Part shown: one piece after another, positions 8,438 through 15,204 of the stretch
Position numbering within the stretch: position 1 is the stretch's first letter
How the letters are laid out: each line of letters begins with the position of its first letter
Origin: Klenkia sp. PcliD-1-E
GTDB lineage: Bacteria; Actinomycetota; Actinomycetes; Mycobacteriales; Geodermatophilaceae
Assembly: GCF_024124375.1 (NCBI RefSeq)
Contig: NZ_JAMXRZ010000025.1
Coordinates: 1 to 42,086, forward strand
Reading direction: 5' to 3'
DNA length: 42,086 nucleotides
Notes under the pieces: generated by a model
Database searches by the model: none
What the model saw: only the letters and a program-made list of their open reading frames with translations
What the model was told of the DNA's origin: nothing
Translations under genes and position numbers: made by a program

Positions 8438-9660
8438 CGTTGACCAGGCCGTTCTCCATCAGGAGGGCGGCCTGAGTCGTCTCTGGTGGCAGTTGTGGTT
8501 GCAGTTGGTGCACCACCGCCGGGCAGCAGCAGGGTGCTCATCCGGTCCGCCGCCTCCCGGGCGAGGGCCGGCATGACGTGGCTGTAGATGTCCATCGTGG
8601 TGCGCATCTGGCTGTGGCCGAGCAGCTCCATGACCACCCGCGGGTGCACGTTCTCGCTGAGCAGCAGGGTGGCGGCGGTGTGCCGGCCGTCGTGCAGCCG
8701 CACGTGCCGGACGCCGGCGGACTTCAGCAGACGGGCCCAGTCGTCGTAGTCGGTCTTCTTGTCCACCGGGCGGCCGTTGGACTGGGTGAAGACCAGGTCC
8801 TCGTCGTGCCAGTCGGAGCCGGCCTGCATCCGCTCGCCGAGCTGGGCGGCCTTGTGGTCCTGCAGCTGGGCGACGAGGGGGAGCGGCAAGGCCAGGGTGC
8901 GCTGGCTGCGCCGGGTCTTGGGCTCCTCGTAGACCAGCCCGCCGCCGCGGACGCGGTGGATGCTGCGCCGAACCGTGAGGGTGCCGGTCAGCAGGTCGAT
9001 GTCCTTCCACTGCAGGGCCAGCGCCTCGGACTGCCGCAGGCCGAGGGCGAGAGCGACGGTCCAGCGGGCCGGGTTCCGCGTGTGAGCGGCCGCGGTCAGG
9101 ACGGCGCGGGCCTCGCCGAGGTCGAGGGCGGTGGCGACGTCGCTCTGCTTCTGCGCCGGTGGGTCGACGAGGGTGACGACGTTGCGGGCGATGTGACCCC
9201 GCTGGACGGCGACGGTCAGCGCCCGGGACAGGATCCGGTGCTGGCGCAGGACCGTGGCGGGGGAGTAACCGTCGTCGAGCATCGCCGTGTAGAGCGCGTC
9301 CAGGTGCTCGGGCCGCAGCTTGTCGAGCCGGTGCCGGCCGATGCCGGGCACCAGGTGCTTGCGGACGGCGGACTCGTAGCTCTCCAGCGTGCGCTGGCGT
9401 ACGCGGCGCGGTGCGATGGTGGTCAGCCAGTGCTCCAGCCAGGCCGCAACGGTCGGGGTCGAGGCGGCGCCGAGCGTGCCGTCGGACCGCTTGCGCTCGA
9501 TGTCGCGGACCTTGGCGACGACGACGGCGCGGGTCTTGCCGGTGACGTGCCGCCGGTCGGGCTTGCCGGTGACCGTGGTGCCGACGGAGACGTAACCGTG
9601 CCAGCGACCGTCGGGGGCCTGGTAGATCGTCGACTCACCGTTGGCCGCGCGTCCTGCCAT
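8393..9660 (-). CDS. int: Tyrosine-type site-specific integrase; frame crosses attL
   Basis: ATG at 9660 overlaps the stop of the excisionase gene (TGATG). An N-terminal arm-binding region (about 1-60) and SAM-like core-binding domain (about 70-170) precede the catalytic domain. Its residues are R209 (GLRQSEAL), K248 (EPKTR), H323 and R326 (LHDGRHTAA), H349 (LLGHSQ) and the nucleophile Y359 (MDIYSHV). The domain ends near residue 375. The frame has no stop before the attachment core: it passes through the tRNA gene, read as GAEGTRTPDPHTA, and stays open to 7531 inside antisense kdpC (709 residues in all). I end the feature at the core boundary. In the circular form the frame would stop after 425 residues. 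Its role is integration and excision at tRNA-Ala. Confidence 0.9.
8484..8507 (+). repeat. Candidate integrase arm-type site, left
   Basis: A 24-bp sequence (starting TGGTGGCAGTT and ending GGTTGCAGTTG) matches 28814-28837 at 23 of 24 positions in the same orientation. It lies 46 bp inside attL and contains two GCAGTT units. In the excised circle the two copies would flank attP, as integrase arm sites do. The left copy also codes for the Thr/Ala-rich integrase tail. Confidence 0.5.
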
Positions 9661-9989
9661 CACTCGCTCCTGTGCTCGGTCGGGGCAGTGTGGTCGGGGC
9701 GGTCCCTGGTCGCCAGTACGACTGTGAACAGCGGCGCCTGGTCCACAGGTGGGTGGACGCGCGGGCGGCGCCGGGGTAGGGGAGCCGGGTTATCGAGCCG
9801 GCGGACATAACGCTCGAGCTCGGCCCGGGAGATCCGGCAGCTGCGGCCGATGTGTACCGGTCGTAGGTGCCCGTCCTTGATCAGTGCGTAGACGGTGGTG
9901 CGTCCGATGCGCAGGACGTCAGCTGCTTCCTCGGTGGTCAGCAACAGCTGGTCGCGGCTGAGGTTGGGCATTTGCTCGTCCGCCGACAT
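9660..9989 (-). CDS. Excisionase-like helix-turn-helix protein
   Basis: 109 residues with a MerR-like/excisionase HTH domain at about 15-65: LLTTEEAADVLRIGRTTVYA, then ALIKDGHLRPVHIG and RISRAELERYV. This is the HTH_17 type usual for small DNA-binding proteins next to tyrosine integrases. The C-terminal 45 residues are Pro/Arg-rich and probably unstructured. ATG at 9989 has a GGAGG ribosome site 5-6 nt upstream. It is translationally coupled to the integrase and likely sets the direction of recombination; a repressor role is also possible. Confidence 0.8.
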   Translation of the reverse strand: MSADEQMPNLSRDQLLLTTEEAADVLRIGRTTVYALIKDGHLRPVHIGRSCRISRAELERYVRRLDNPAPLPRRRPRVHPPVDQAPLFTVVLATRDRPDHTAPTEHRSE

Positions 9990-10113
9990 GTGTTCCTCCC
10001 TGGAGGCTCTTCGGCCGGAGCATCTGCTTCCGTCCTGGACTCAACAGGCGACTCGGGTTCTCGTTCGGTGCCGTCCGGTGCCATTCCGTGGCGGTGGTTT
10101 GCATGCCGTGGCC

Positions 10114-10175
10114 GCTGGGGTGACGTCTGAGGGGGAGGCGTCACTCCACCTCGCACATCGCGATGTCACCCCAGC
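10114..10175. promoter_or_regulatory. 11-bp inverted repeat upstream of the excisionase/integrase unit
   Basis: GCTGGGGTGAC (10114-10124) and GTCACCCCAGC (10165-10175) are perfect inverted copies 40 bp apart, about 125 bp upstream of the excisionase start. A smaller TGACG/CGTCA inversion (10121-10125, 10139-10143) is nested inside. This may be an operator or a DNA-bending site. The rest of 9990-10302 shows no convincing gene on either strand. Confidence 0.4.
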
Positions 10176-10302
10176 CACTGCGCGGGCCTTCGTCTCCTTC
10201 GGCCTGCCCTACTACGGTTGGCCTGGCGACGTGGCGGGCCAGGGCGATCTCGGGCGCGTGTGCCATCTGACAACCGGTCCGCTGCCGTCCGCACGTGTTC
10301 AC

Positions 10303-10380
10303 CTACGCCCGGGACAGCATCTCGCCGTCGAAGCGCACCCGGTCCTCGCGCCCGTTCACCCCGGTGCAGATGGCCAACAT
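10303..10380 (-). CDS. Possible 25-residue peptide coupled to the upstream gene
   Basis: The ATG at 10380 overlaps the stop of the 304-residue gene (TGATG), and the frame encodes MLAICTGVNG, REDRVRFDGE, MLSRA before TAG. Composition looks protein-like with no low-complexity tract, but I recognise no family. It may be a real short gene or the displaced C-terminus of a longer ancestral gene. Confidence 0.25.
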   Translation of the reverse strand: MLAICTGVNGREDRVRFDGEMLSRA

Positions 10381-11294
10381 CAGGGCGATGGCGGAGGAGC
10401 CGGTCCGGGGTCGCCCTCGGTGACGCTGCCCACCTCGTTGAACTTGGCCAGGACGTCGGCACCCATCCATGTGCACTGCCAGAGCTGGGTGCCGTCCTGC
10501 AGGCTGCAGTACGTGTAGTCCGCGAGGTTCATCGACCGCAGGTCTGACAGGATTGCGTTGAAGATTGCGCTGTCGCGGATGCCTGAGGCCGCGGCCACGT
10601 GACGCCCCTCGCGCTTCGGGTCGGTCTCTTCGCCCTTCTCAGGCAGGCCGTTCAGGTAGACGAGGACGCGTAGGTGTGGGGCCTCGATGCGGCTCAGCAG
10701 GCGTACCCAGTGTCGTTCCGCGTCCACCGTGGCTTCGTCCTCGGCCAAAGCGCCCGAAGCCAGCGCCCGGCCGAGCGCCCGGGTGCGTTCGGGGTAAGCG
10801 CTGTAGGCGGCGGCGGTCAGGGCTTCGGCCAGCATCGACAGGCGCACTGGGTCGGAGCTCAGGACGTTGAGCAGTTGGTCTGCGGTTTTGCCGCTGACGC
10901 GGGTTGCCTCTGTGAGTGCACCGTCCACGTTGTCGGCGCGCTGCCGCTGGTAGCGACCGACCGCGAGCTCCAGGGCCGGCACAAAGCCCGCGGCGACCAG
11001 TCCGGCTACCGGATCGACCAGGGACACCCCTTGCGCCGCGACGGTGGCCACAATCTTGGCGGCCAGGGCAGTCAGCTCGGGTGACTGGTCCTCCACGGTC
11101 GCACCGTAGCGCCGGCTGAGGCCACGCCGTGGGATCGGTGGGCACCACCGGTCAGCCGCAGACCCTGTTCTCGGCTCGGGGAAGACGTTGCGCAGCGGGC
11201 AGTCCAGCCGCTGGGCGATCCGGGCACTGTCCGGCCCCGAGGGCACCTCGATGGTGTCGAGGCGAAGGCCCTTCTTGTCCCGCACGTAGGCCAT
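10380..11294 (-). CDS. Hypothetical protein with helical middle and winged-helix-like end
   Basis: 304 residues from ATG at 11294, which overlaps the stop of a preceding 34-codon frame (TGATG). The first 65 residues (MAYVRDKKGLRLDTIEVPSG onward) differ in character from the rest and loosely recall N-termini of phage structural proteins. The middle (about 70-215) is Ala/Leu-rich helix, including DPVAGLVAAGFVPALELAVG and LGRALASGALAEDEATVDAE. The end (about 215-290) has alternating hydrophobics like a small winged helix, then a Pro-rich tail. An internal GTG (VEDQSPELTALAAK) is another possible start. I do not recognise a function. It belongs to the island's own module rather than its catabolic cargo. 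Confidence 0.55.
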   Translation of the reverse strand: MAYVRDKKGLRLDTIEVPSGPDSARIAQRLDCPLRNVFPEPRTGSAADRWCPPIPRRGLSRRYGATVEDQSPELTALAAKIVATVAAQGVSLVDPVAGLVAAGFVPALELAVGRYQRQRADNVDGALTEATRVSGKTADQLLNVLSSDPVRLSMLAEALTAAAYSAYPERTRALGRALASGALAEDEATVDAERHWVRLLSRIEAPHLRVLVYLNGLPEKGEETDPKREGRHVAAASGIRDSAIFNAILSDLRSMNLADYTYCSLQDGTQLWQCTWMGADVLAKFNEVGSVTEGDPGPAPPPSP

Positions 11295-11398
11295 CAGGAC
11301 ACCGCTGCAGTGAACAGGCCGGTGATGTCCGTGTCGTCGGCGGTCAGCCGAGCCGTCAGCCCTCTTGTGATGCTGGGGGGCCCGTCGCTGATGAGCAT
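11294..11398 (-). CDS. Possible 34-residue peptide upstream of the hypothetical gene
   Basis: From ATG at 11398 the frame encodes MLISDGPPSI, TRGLTARLTA, DDTDITGLFT, AAVS, and its TGA overlaps the next ATG (TGATG). Codon positions look coding, and the protein-like pattern continues upstream (RYLAASFVAGG) until an in-frame TGA, so it may be the remnant of a longer gene that lost its start. No family recognised. The remainder of 11399-11660 shows no convincing gene. Confidence 0.35.
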   Translation of the reverse strand: MLISDGPPSITRGLTARLTADDTDITGLFTAAVS

Positions 11399-11660
11399 TC
11401 CGCCCGCGACGAAGGAGGCCGCGAGGTACCGGGCCGAATCGCGTCAAAGTCGAACGGCGCCCGACTTTTCACGACGCATTGCCGTCACCCGGTTTGCAAG
11501 AGGTGTGTCGTCGTTGTCTTCGCGGTGCTCGGATGCCGCGGTATCGCGGTGGGCGCGGTCCGCCATAGGGGGTCGGTGTACGTGGCCTCGTCTGCGGACG
11601 GAGGACGGCGGTTGCGGTGACGGAGCAGTCGCTCAGCGCGCCAGGCGCGCGTCTGCCTGA

Positions 11661-11678
11661 GTCAACACCAGGGTTGAC
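11661..11678 (+). promoter_or_regulatory. Island operator 1: GTCAAC-N6-GTTGAC before the MBL-thiolase unit
   Basis: A perfect 6+6 palindrome with a 6-bp spacer (ACCAGG), 21 bp before the ATG of the metallo-beta-lactamase-fold gene. It is one of six copies in the island; the right half plus the next base forms TTGACA, a -35-like hexamer. Confidence 0.7.
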
Positions 11679-11698
11679 AGCCCGTGGACGATGAGTGG

Positions 11699-12637
11699 AT
11701 GAGCTCCACCGCAGCCGACCCGGTCCTGCCACCGCCGGTCCTCGCCGAGGTCGCCGACGGCGTGTTCGCCTACGTCCAACCCGACGGCACCTGGTGGGTC
11801 AACAACACCGGTCTGCTGGTCGGCGCGCGGGGGGCCGCGGTGGTCGACACCTGCTCCACCGAGAAGCGCACCCGGGCGTTCCGGGACGCGGTCGCCACGG
11901 TCACCGACCAGCCGGTGCGCACCCTGGTCAACACCCACCACCACGGCGACCACACCCACGGCAACTGGCTGTTCGACGGCGCCACCGTGGTCGGCCACGA
12001 GGCCACCCGCGAGGGCGTGCTGGCCGCCGGCGTCCCCGGCGAGCAGCCGTTCTGGACGCCGTTCGACATCGGGCAGGTCGTCCTGGAACCACCCTTCCTG
12101 ACCTACACCGAGGGCGTCACGCTCTGGGTCGACGACCGGCGCTGCGAGGTCACCCACGTCGGCACGCCGGCGCACACCACGAACGACTCCGTGGTCTGGC
12201 TGCCCGAGCAGCGCACGCTGTTCGCCGGCGACCTGCTCTTCGCCGGCGGCACCCCGTTCCTGGTCATGGGGTCGCTGGCCGGGGCGATCGAGGTGCTCGA
12301 GCACGTCGTCGCCCCGCTCGGCGCTGAGACCATCGTGCCCGGCCACGGCCCGGTGTCCGGCCCGGAGCTGGTCGACGACGTGCTGGGCTACCTGCGCTGG
12401 CTCGACGGGGTCGCTCGCGACTCGCACGCCGCCGGGGTGTCACCCCTGGAAGCTGCGCGCAGCACCGACCTGGGGCCGTACGCCGGGTGGTCCGACGCGG
12501 AGCGCATCGTCGGCAACCTGCACCGGGCGCACGCCGAGCTGTCCGGTGGCGAGCGCGGCTGCCAGATCGACGTCCGTTCGGCACTGGCCGACATGGTCAC
12601 CTACAACGGCGGTCACCCCCTGACCTGCATCGCCTGA
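11699..12637 (+). CDS. Metallo-beta-lactamase-fold hydrolase, candidate lactonase/esterase
   Basis: 312 residues from ATG at 11699 (an in-frame GTG at 11684 is an alternative; neither has a clear ribosome site). The zinc-binding motif HHHGDH is at 80-85 (H80, H82, D84, H85). Further metal ligands are likely at the His in VGTPAHTTND, the Asp in LFAGDLLF and the His in IVPGHGPVSG. The fold is shared by N-acyl-homoserine-lactone lactonases, glyoxalase II and other thioester or ester hydrolases; the family does not fix the substrate. It is the first gene after operator 1 and is followed 86 bp later by the thiolase. In this cargo it could hydrolyse the lactone made by the monooxygenase, or a CoA thioester. 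Confidence 0.8.
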   Translation: MSSTAADPVLPPPVLAEVADGVFAYVQPDGTWWVNNTGLLVGARGAAVVDTCSTEKRTRAFRDAVATVTDQPVRTLVNTHHHGDHTHGNWLFDGATVVGHEATREGVLAAGVPGEQPFWTPFDIGQVVLEPPFLTYTEGVTLWVDDRRCEVTHVGTPAHTTNDSVVWLPEQRTLFAGDLLFAGGTPFLVMGSLAGAIEVLEHVVAPLGAETIVPGHGPVSGPELVDDVLGYLRWLDGVARDSHAAGVSPLEAARSTDLGPYAGWSDAERIVGNLHRAHAELSGGERGCQIDVRSALADMVTYNGGHPLTCIA

Positions 12638-12651
12638 CCCCGTGCAGCCGT

Positions 12652-12702
12652 CCCTGACCGCCCTGGTCAGGGCTGTTCCCCCCGCCGGCACCGCTGCCGG
12701 CG
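12652..12702 (+). terminator. Two hairpins between the MBL gene and the thiolase
   Basis: CCCTGACC/GGTCAGGG (12652-12659, 12665-12672, loop 5) is followed by CGCCGGC/GCCGGCG (12683-12689, 12696-12702, loop 6). They end 21 nt before the thiolase ATG. With no operator or clear promoter between the genes, they may act as a partial terminator or mRNA processing site within one operon. Confidence 0.45.
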
Positions 12703-12723
12703 CCCAGTGAGAGGAGTCGCCAG

Positions 12724-13866
12724 ATGCGCGACGCAGTGATCGTCGAGGCCGTGCGCACCCCCGTCGGCAAGCGCAACGGTGGCCTGTCCGGTGTCCACCC
12801 CGTCACCCTGTCCGCGCACGTCCTCCGCGAGCTGGTGTCGCGCGCCGGGGTCGACCCCGCGCTGGTCGACGACGTGGTGTGGGGGTGCGTCTCGCAGATC
12901 GGCGAGCAGACCTACGACGTCGCCCGCAACGCCGTGCTGTCGGCCGGCTGGCCCGAGAGCGTCCCCGGCACCACCGTCGATCGGCAGTGCGGCTCCTCCC
13001 AGCAGGCCGTGCACTTCGCGGCGGCGGGCCTGGTGGCCGGTCACTACGACGTCGTGGTCGCCGGCGGCGTGGAGTCGATGAGCCGGGTGCCCATGGGCTC
13101 TTCGCTGGCAGGTGCGAGCCCGCTGGACCAGGACTACCTGGACCGCTACGACGGCGTGGCCCCCAACCAGGGCGTGGGTGCCGAGCTGATCGCCGAGCAC
13201 TGGGGCCTGTCGCGCACCCAGCTCGACGAGTTCGCGCTGCGCTCGCACGAGCGCGCTGCCGCCGCCCAGGACGAGGGCCGCTTCGACGCCCAGATCGCCC
13301 CGGTCGACACCCCCGACGGCCGGGTCGCCCTCGACGAGGGCGTGCGGCGGGGTGGCACCGTGGAGGGCCTGGCCGGGCTGAAGACCCCGTTCAAGGCCGA
13401 CGGTGTGGTGTCGGCCGGGAACGCCAGCCAGATCTCCGACGGCTCGGCCGCCCTGCTGATGATGACCAGCGAGAAGGCCGCGGCCCTGGGTCTGACCCCG
13501 ATCGCCCGCGTGCACAGCGTCGCCCTGGCCGGCGACGACCCGGTCAAGATGCTCACCGCGCCCATCCCGGCCACCAAGAAGGTGCTGGACCGCTCCGGCC
13601 TGCGGCTGGACGAGATCGGCGTGTTCGAGATCAACGAGGCATTCGCGCCCGTGCCGCTGGCCTGGCAGGCCGAGATCGGCGGTGACGAGAAGCTGCTCAA
13701 CCCGTTGGGCGGGGCCATCGCGCTGGGTCACCCGCTGGGCGGCTCCGGCGCCCGCATCATGACCACGATGGTCCACCACATGCGCGACAACGGGATCCGC
13801 TACGGCCTGCAGTCGATGTGCGAGGGCGGCGGCCAGGCCAACGCGACCATCCTCGAGCTGGTCTGA
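12724..13866 (+). CDS. Thiolase (acetyl-CoA acyltransferase), FadA5-like
   Basis: 380 residues from ATG at 12724 with GAGAGGAG 8 nt upstream. Thiolase residues are present: nucleophile C89 in DRQCGSS, INEAFAP, the GHPLGGSGAR loop with its catalytic His, and the C-terminal Cys in MCEGGGQANA. It carries out the last step of beta-oxidation, cleaving a 3-ketoacyl-CoA with CoA. The N-terminal half (GKRNG, then GCVSQIGEQ) recalls the FadA5/steroid-side-chain group more than housekeeping thiolases, but this is recall and does not prove substrate. It probably shares operator 1 with the MBL gene, and ends convergent with the hydrolase gene. Confidence 0.93.
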   Translation: MRDAVIVEAVRTPVGKRNGGLSGVHPVTLSAHVLRELVSRAGVDPALVDDVVWGCVSQIGEQTYDVARNAVLSAGWPESVPGTTVDRQCGSSQQAVHFAAAGLVAGHYDVVVAGGVESMSRVPMGSSLAGASPLDQDYLDRYDGVAPNQGVGAELIAEHWGLSRTQLDEFALRSHERAAAAQDEGRFDAQIAPVDTPDGRVALDEGVRRGGTVEGLAGLKTPFKADGVVSAGNASQISDGSAALLMMTSEKAAALGLTPIARVHSVALAGDDPVKMLTAPIPATKKVLDRSGLRLDEIGVFEINEAFAPVPLAWQAEIGGDEKLLNPLGGAIALGHPLGGSGARIMTTMVHHMRDNGIRYGLQSMCEGGGQANATILELV

Positions 13867-13884
13867 CCTCCAGCCTGGATCAGC

Positions 13885-13965
13885 TCAGCTGATCGGACTC
13901 CGTCCTGGCCCACCGACGCCGGTGAGCCAGGACGGACATCCGCGGACCCAGCTGATCAGCGCCGG
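13885..13965. repeat. Dispersed palindromic element, copy B (between thiolase and hydrolase)
   Basis: A 10-bp inverted repeat, CCGTCCTGGC (13900-13909) and GCCAGGACGG (13926-13935), has an inner CACCG/CGGTG extension. It sits in the convergent gap and its right end covers the hydrolase stop codon. It is closely related to 131-210, with conserved GCTGATC and CTGATCA-N-CGCCGGAC flanks. It probably works as a bidirectional terminator. Confidence 0.65.
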
Positions 13966-14837
13966 ACCCAGCGGGCCAGGTCGGCGGTGAGCTCGTCGGC
14001 CTGGGCCAGTCGCTTGTCCAGCCACCAGAAGCCGTGCACCGCGCCCGGGTACTCCACCAGCTCCACCGGCACCCCGGCCTCCCGCAGCCGCCCTGCGTAC
14101 GCGCGGCCCTCGTCCCGCAAGGGGTCCAGCTCGGCCACCACGACAACGGTCGGCGGTGACCCGACCAGCTCGGGGGCGTGCAGGGGTGCGGCCAGCGGGT
14201 CGGTCGGCGAGCTGTCGCCGAGGTAGAGCCCCCAGAACCACTCCAGCTCGCGGCGGGTCATGAACGGTCCGTCGGCGCGGGCCAGCATCGACGGGGTGTC
14301 CGTCGGCGGGGCCAGGGTGGGGTAGAGCAGCACCTGCGCATCCGGGGCCGGTTCCCCCGCGTCCCGCAGCGACCGCGACACGGCTGCGACCAACGCCCCG
14401 CCGGCGGAGTCCCCGACCAGCACCAGGCGGTCCCCGAGCCTGGCCGACCGCACCCACCTGACGGCGGCCAGGCAGTCCAGCACCGGCCCCGGGAAGGGGG
14501 ACTCCGGGGCCAGCCGGTAGTCCACGGACACCACCGTGGCACCGGAGGCGGCGGCCAGCGCCCGGCACGGCCGGTCGGCGACCTCGACGTCGCCGATCAC
14601 GAACCCCCCGCCGTGCAGGTAGACCACAACCGGGCCCGCGGTCCCCGGCCGGTAGACCCGGACCCGGACGCCGTCCCCGAGGTCGACGTCGTGGACGTCG
14701 GCCACGGGGGCGGGCGGCTTCTGCAACCGGACGGCGCCCCGGACCTGCTCCCGCGCGGCGGCGATGCCGACGCGGTCGTAGGTGGTCACCCCCGCCGCGG
14801 CGAACGTCTCCAGCAGGTACTGCACGTCGGGGCGCAT
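13956..14837 (-). CDS. Alpha/beta hydrolase of the hormone-sensitive-lipase family
   Basis: 293 residues from ATG at 14837. The oxyanion motif HGGGF (VVVYLHGGGFVIGD), nucleophile GDSAGG (LVGDSAGGALVAA), acid in VAELDPLRDEG and His in GAVHGFWW form the full set of HSL/Est-type carboxylesterases. The start MRPDVQYLL looks natural for the family, although no strong ribosome site precedes it; an upstream short frame ends 11 nt earlier and may couple translation. It faces the monooxygenase gene across a region with two operators. Such pairs typically hydrolyse the ester or lactone product of a Baeyer-Villiger reaction. Cytoplasmic, with no signal peptide. Confidence 0.9.
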   Translation of the reverse strand: MRPDVQYLLETFAAAGVTTYDRVGIAAAREQVRGAVRLQKPPAPVADVHDVDLGDGVRVRVYRPGTAGPVVVYLHGGGFVIGDVEVADRPCRALAAASGATVVSVDYRLAPESPFPGPVLDCLAAVRWVRSARLGDRLVLVGDSAGGALVAAVSRSLRDAGEPAPDAQVLLYPTLAPPTDTPSMLARADGPFMTRRELEWFWGLYLGDSSPTDPLAAPLHAPELVGSPPTVVVVAELDPLRDEGRAYAGRLREAGVPVELVEYPGAVHGFWWLDKRLAQADELTADLARWVRR

Positions 14838-14848
14838 GTCGGGTCCGT

Positions 14849-14980
14849 TCAGCGGTGGTCGGACGCGCACCGGACCGGTGCCCAGGCATCCGGGGACCTC
14901 CGAGTTCGGGTGGCCCCCGCCGACCGCTCGAGCAACGCGTTCTGCCACGCAGTGGAGATCTGGTCGGTGTGGGTCGGCAC
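14849..14980 (-). CDS. 43-codon leader frame before the hydrolase gene
   Basis: A GTG at 14980 has an excellent ribosome site (GGAGGAG, 4-nt gap). It opens a 43-residue frame beginning MPTHTDQISTAWQNALLERS and turning Arg-rich. It starts 63 nt below operator 2 and stops 11 nt before the hydrolase ATG. The first half looks protein-like, the second like read-through, so it may be a truncated or frameshifted gene or a leader peptide. No family recognised. It accounts for most of the 205 bases between operator 2 and the hydrolase. Confidence 0.4.
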   Translation of the reverse strand: MPTHTDQISTAWQNALLERSAGATRTRRSPDAWAPVRCASDHR

Positions 14981-15042
14981 GGCGCTCCTCCGGGGCTCGC
15001 ATGTGGTGCAGCACCCGCACGATGGCTCGACGGCGCACTCTC

Positions 15043-15060
15043 GTCAACATCGACGTGGAC
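15043..15060 (-). promoter_or_regulatory. Island operator 2: GTCAAC-N6-GTGGAC before the hydrolase
   Basis: One mismatch from the island palindrome (GTGGAC instead of GTTGAC); spacer ATCGAC. It lies in the divergent region between the hydrolase unit and the monooxygenase, 86 bp centre-to-centre from operator 3. Confidence 0.55.
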
Positions 15061-15128
15061 TGAACAACGTGCGCAGGGCGGGCGCCGACAGCAGGGCGCT
15101 GGCGCTCCGGCAGCGGGGAACCGGTGGC

Positions 15129-15170
15129 GTCAACACGTTCGTTGACAGAGGTCCGTCCGCGACCTACCGT
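15129..15170 (+). promoter_or_regulatory. Island operator 3 overlapping the monooxygenase promoter
   Basis: Palindrome GTCAAC-ACGTTC-GTTGAC at 15129-15146. Its right half forms a -35 hexamer TTGACA (15142-15147), followed after exactly 17 bp by TACCGT (15165-15170) as -10. A regulator bound here would cover the -35 element, the layout of repression. The coding start is at 15205. Confidence 0.75.
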
Positions 15171-15204
15171 CGGAGGCGCACCACCCCGCGACGACAGGAG
15201 CGAC

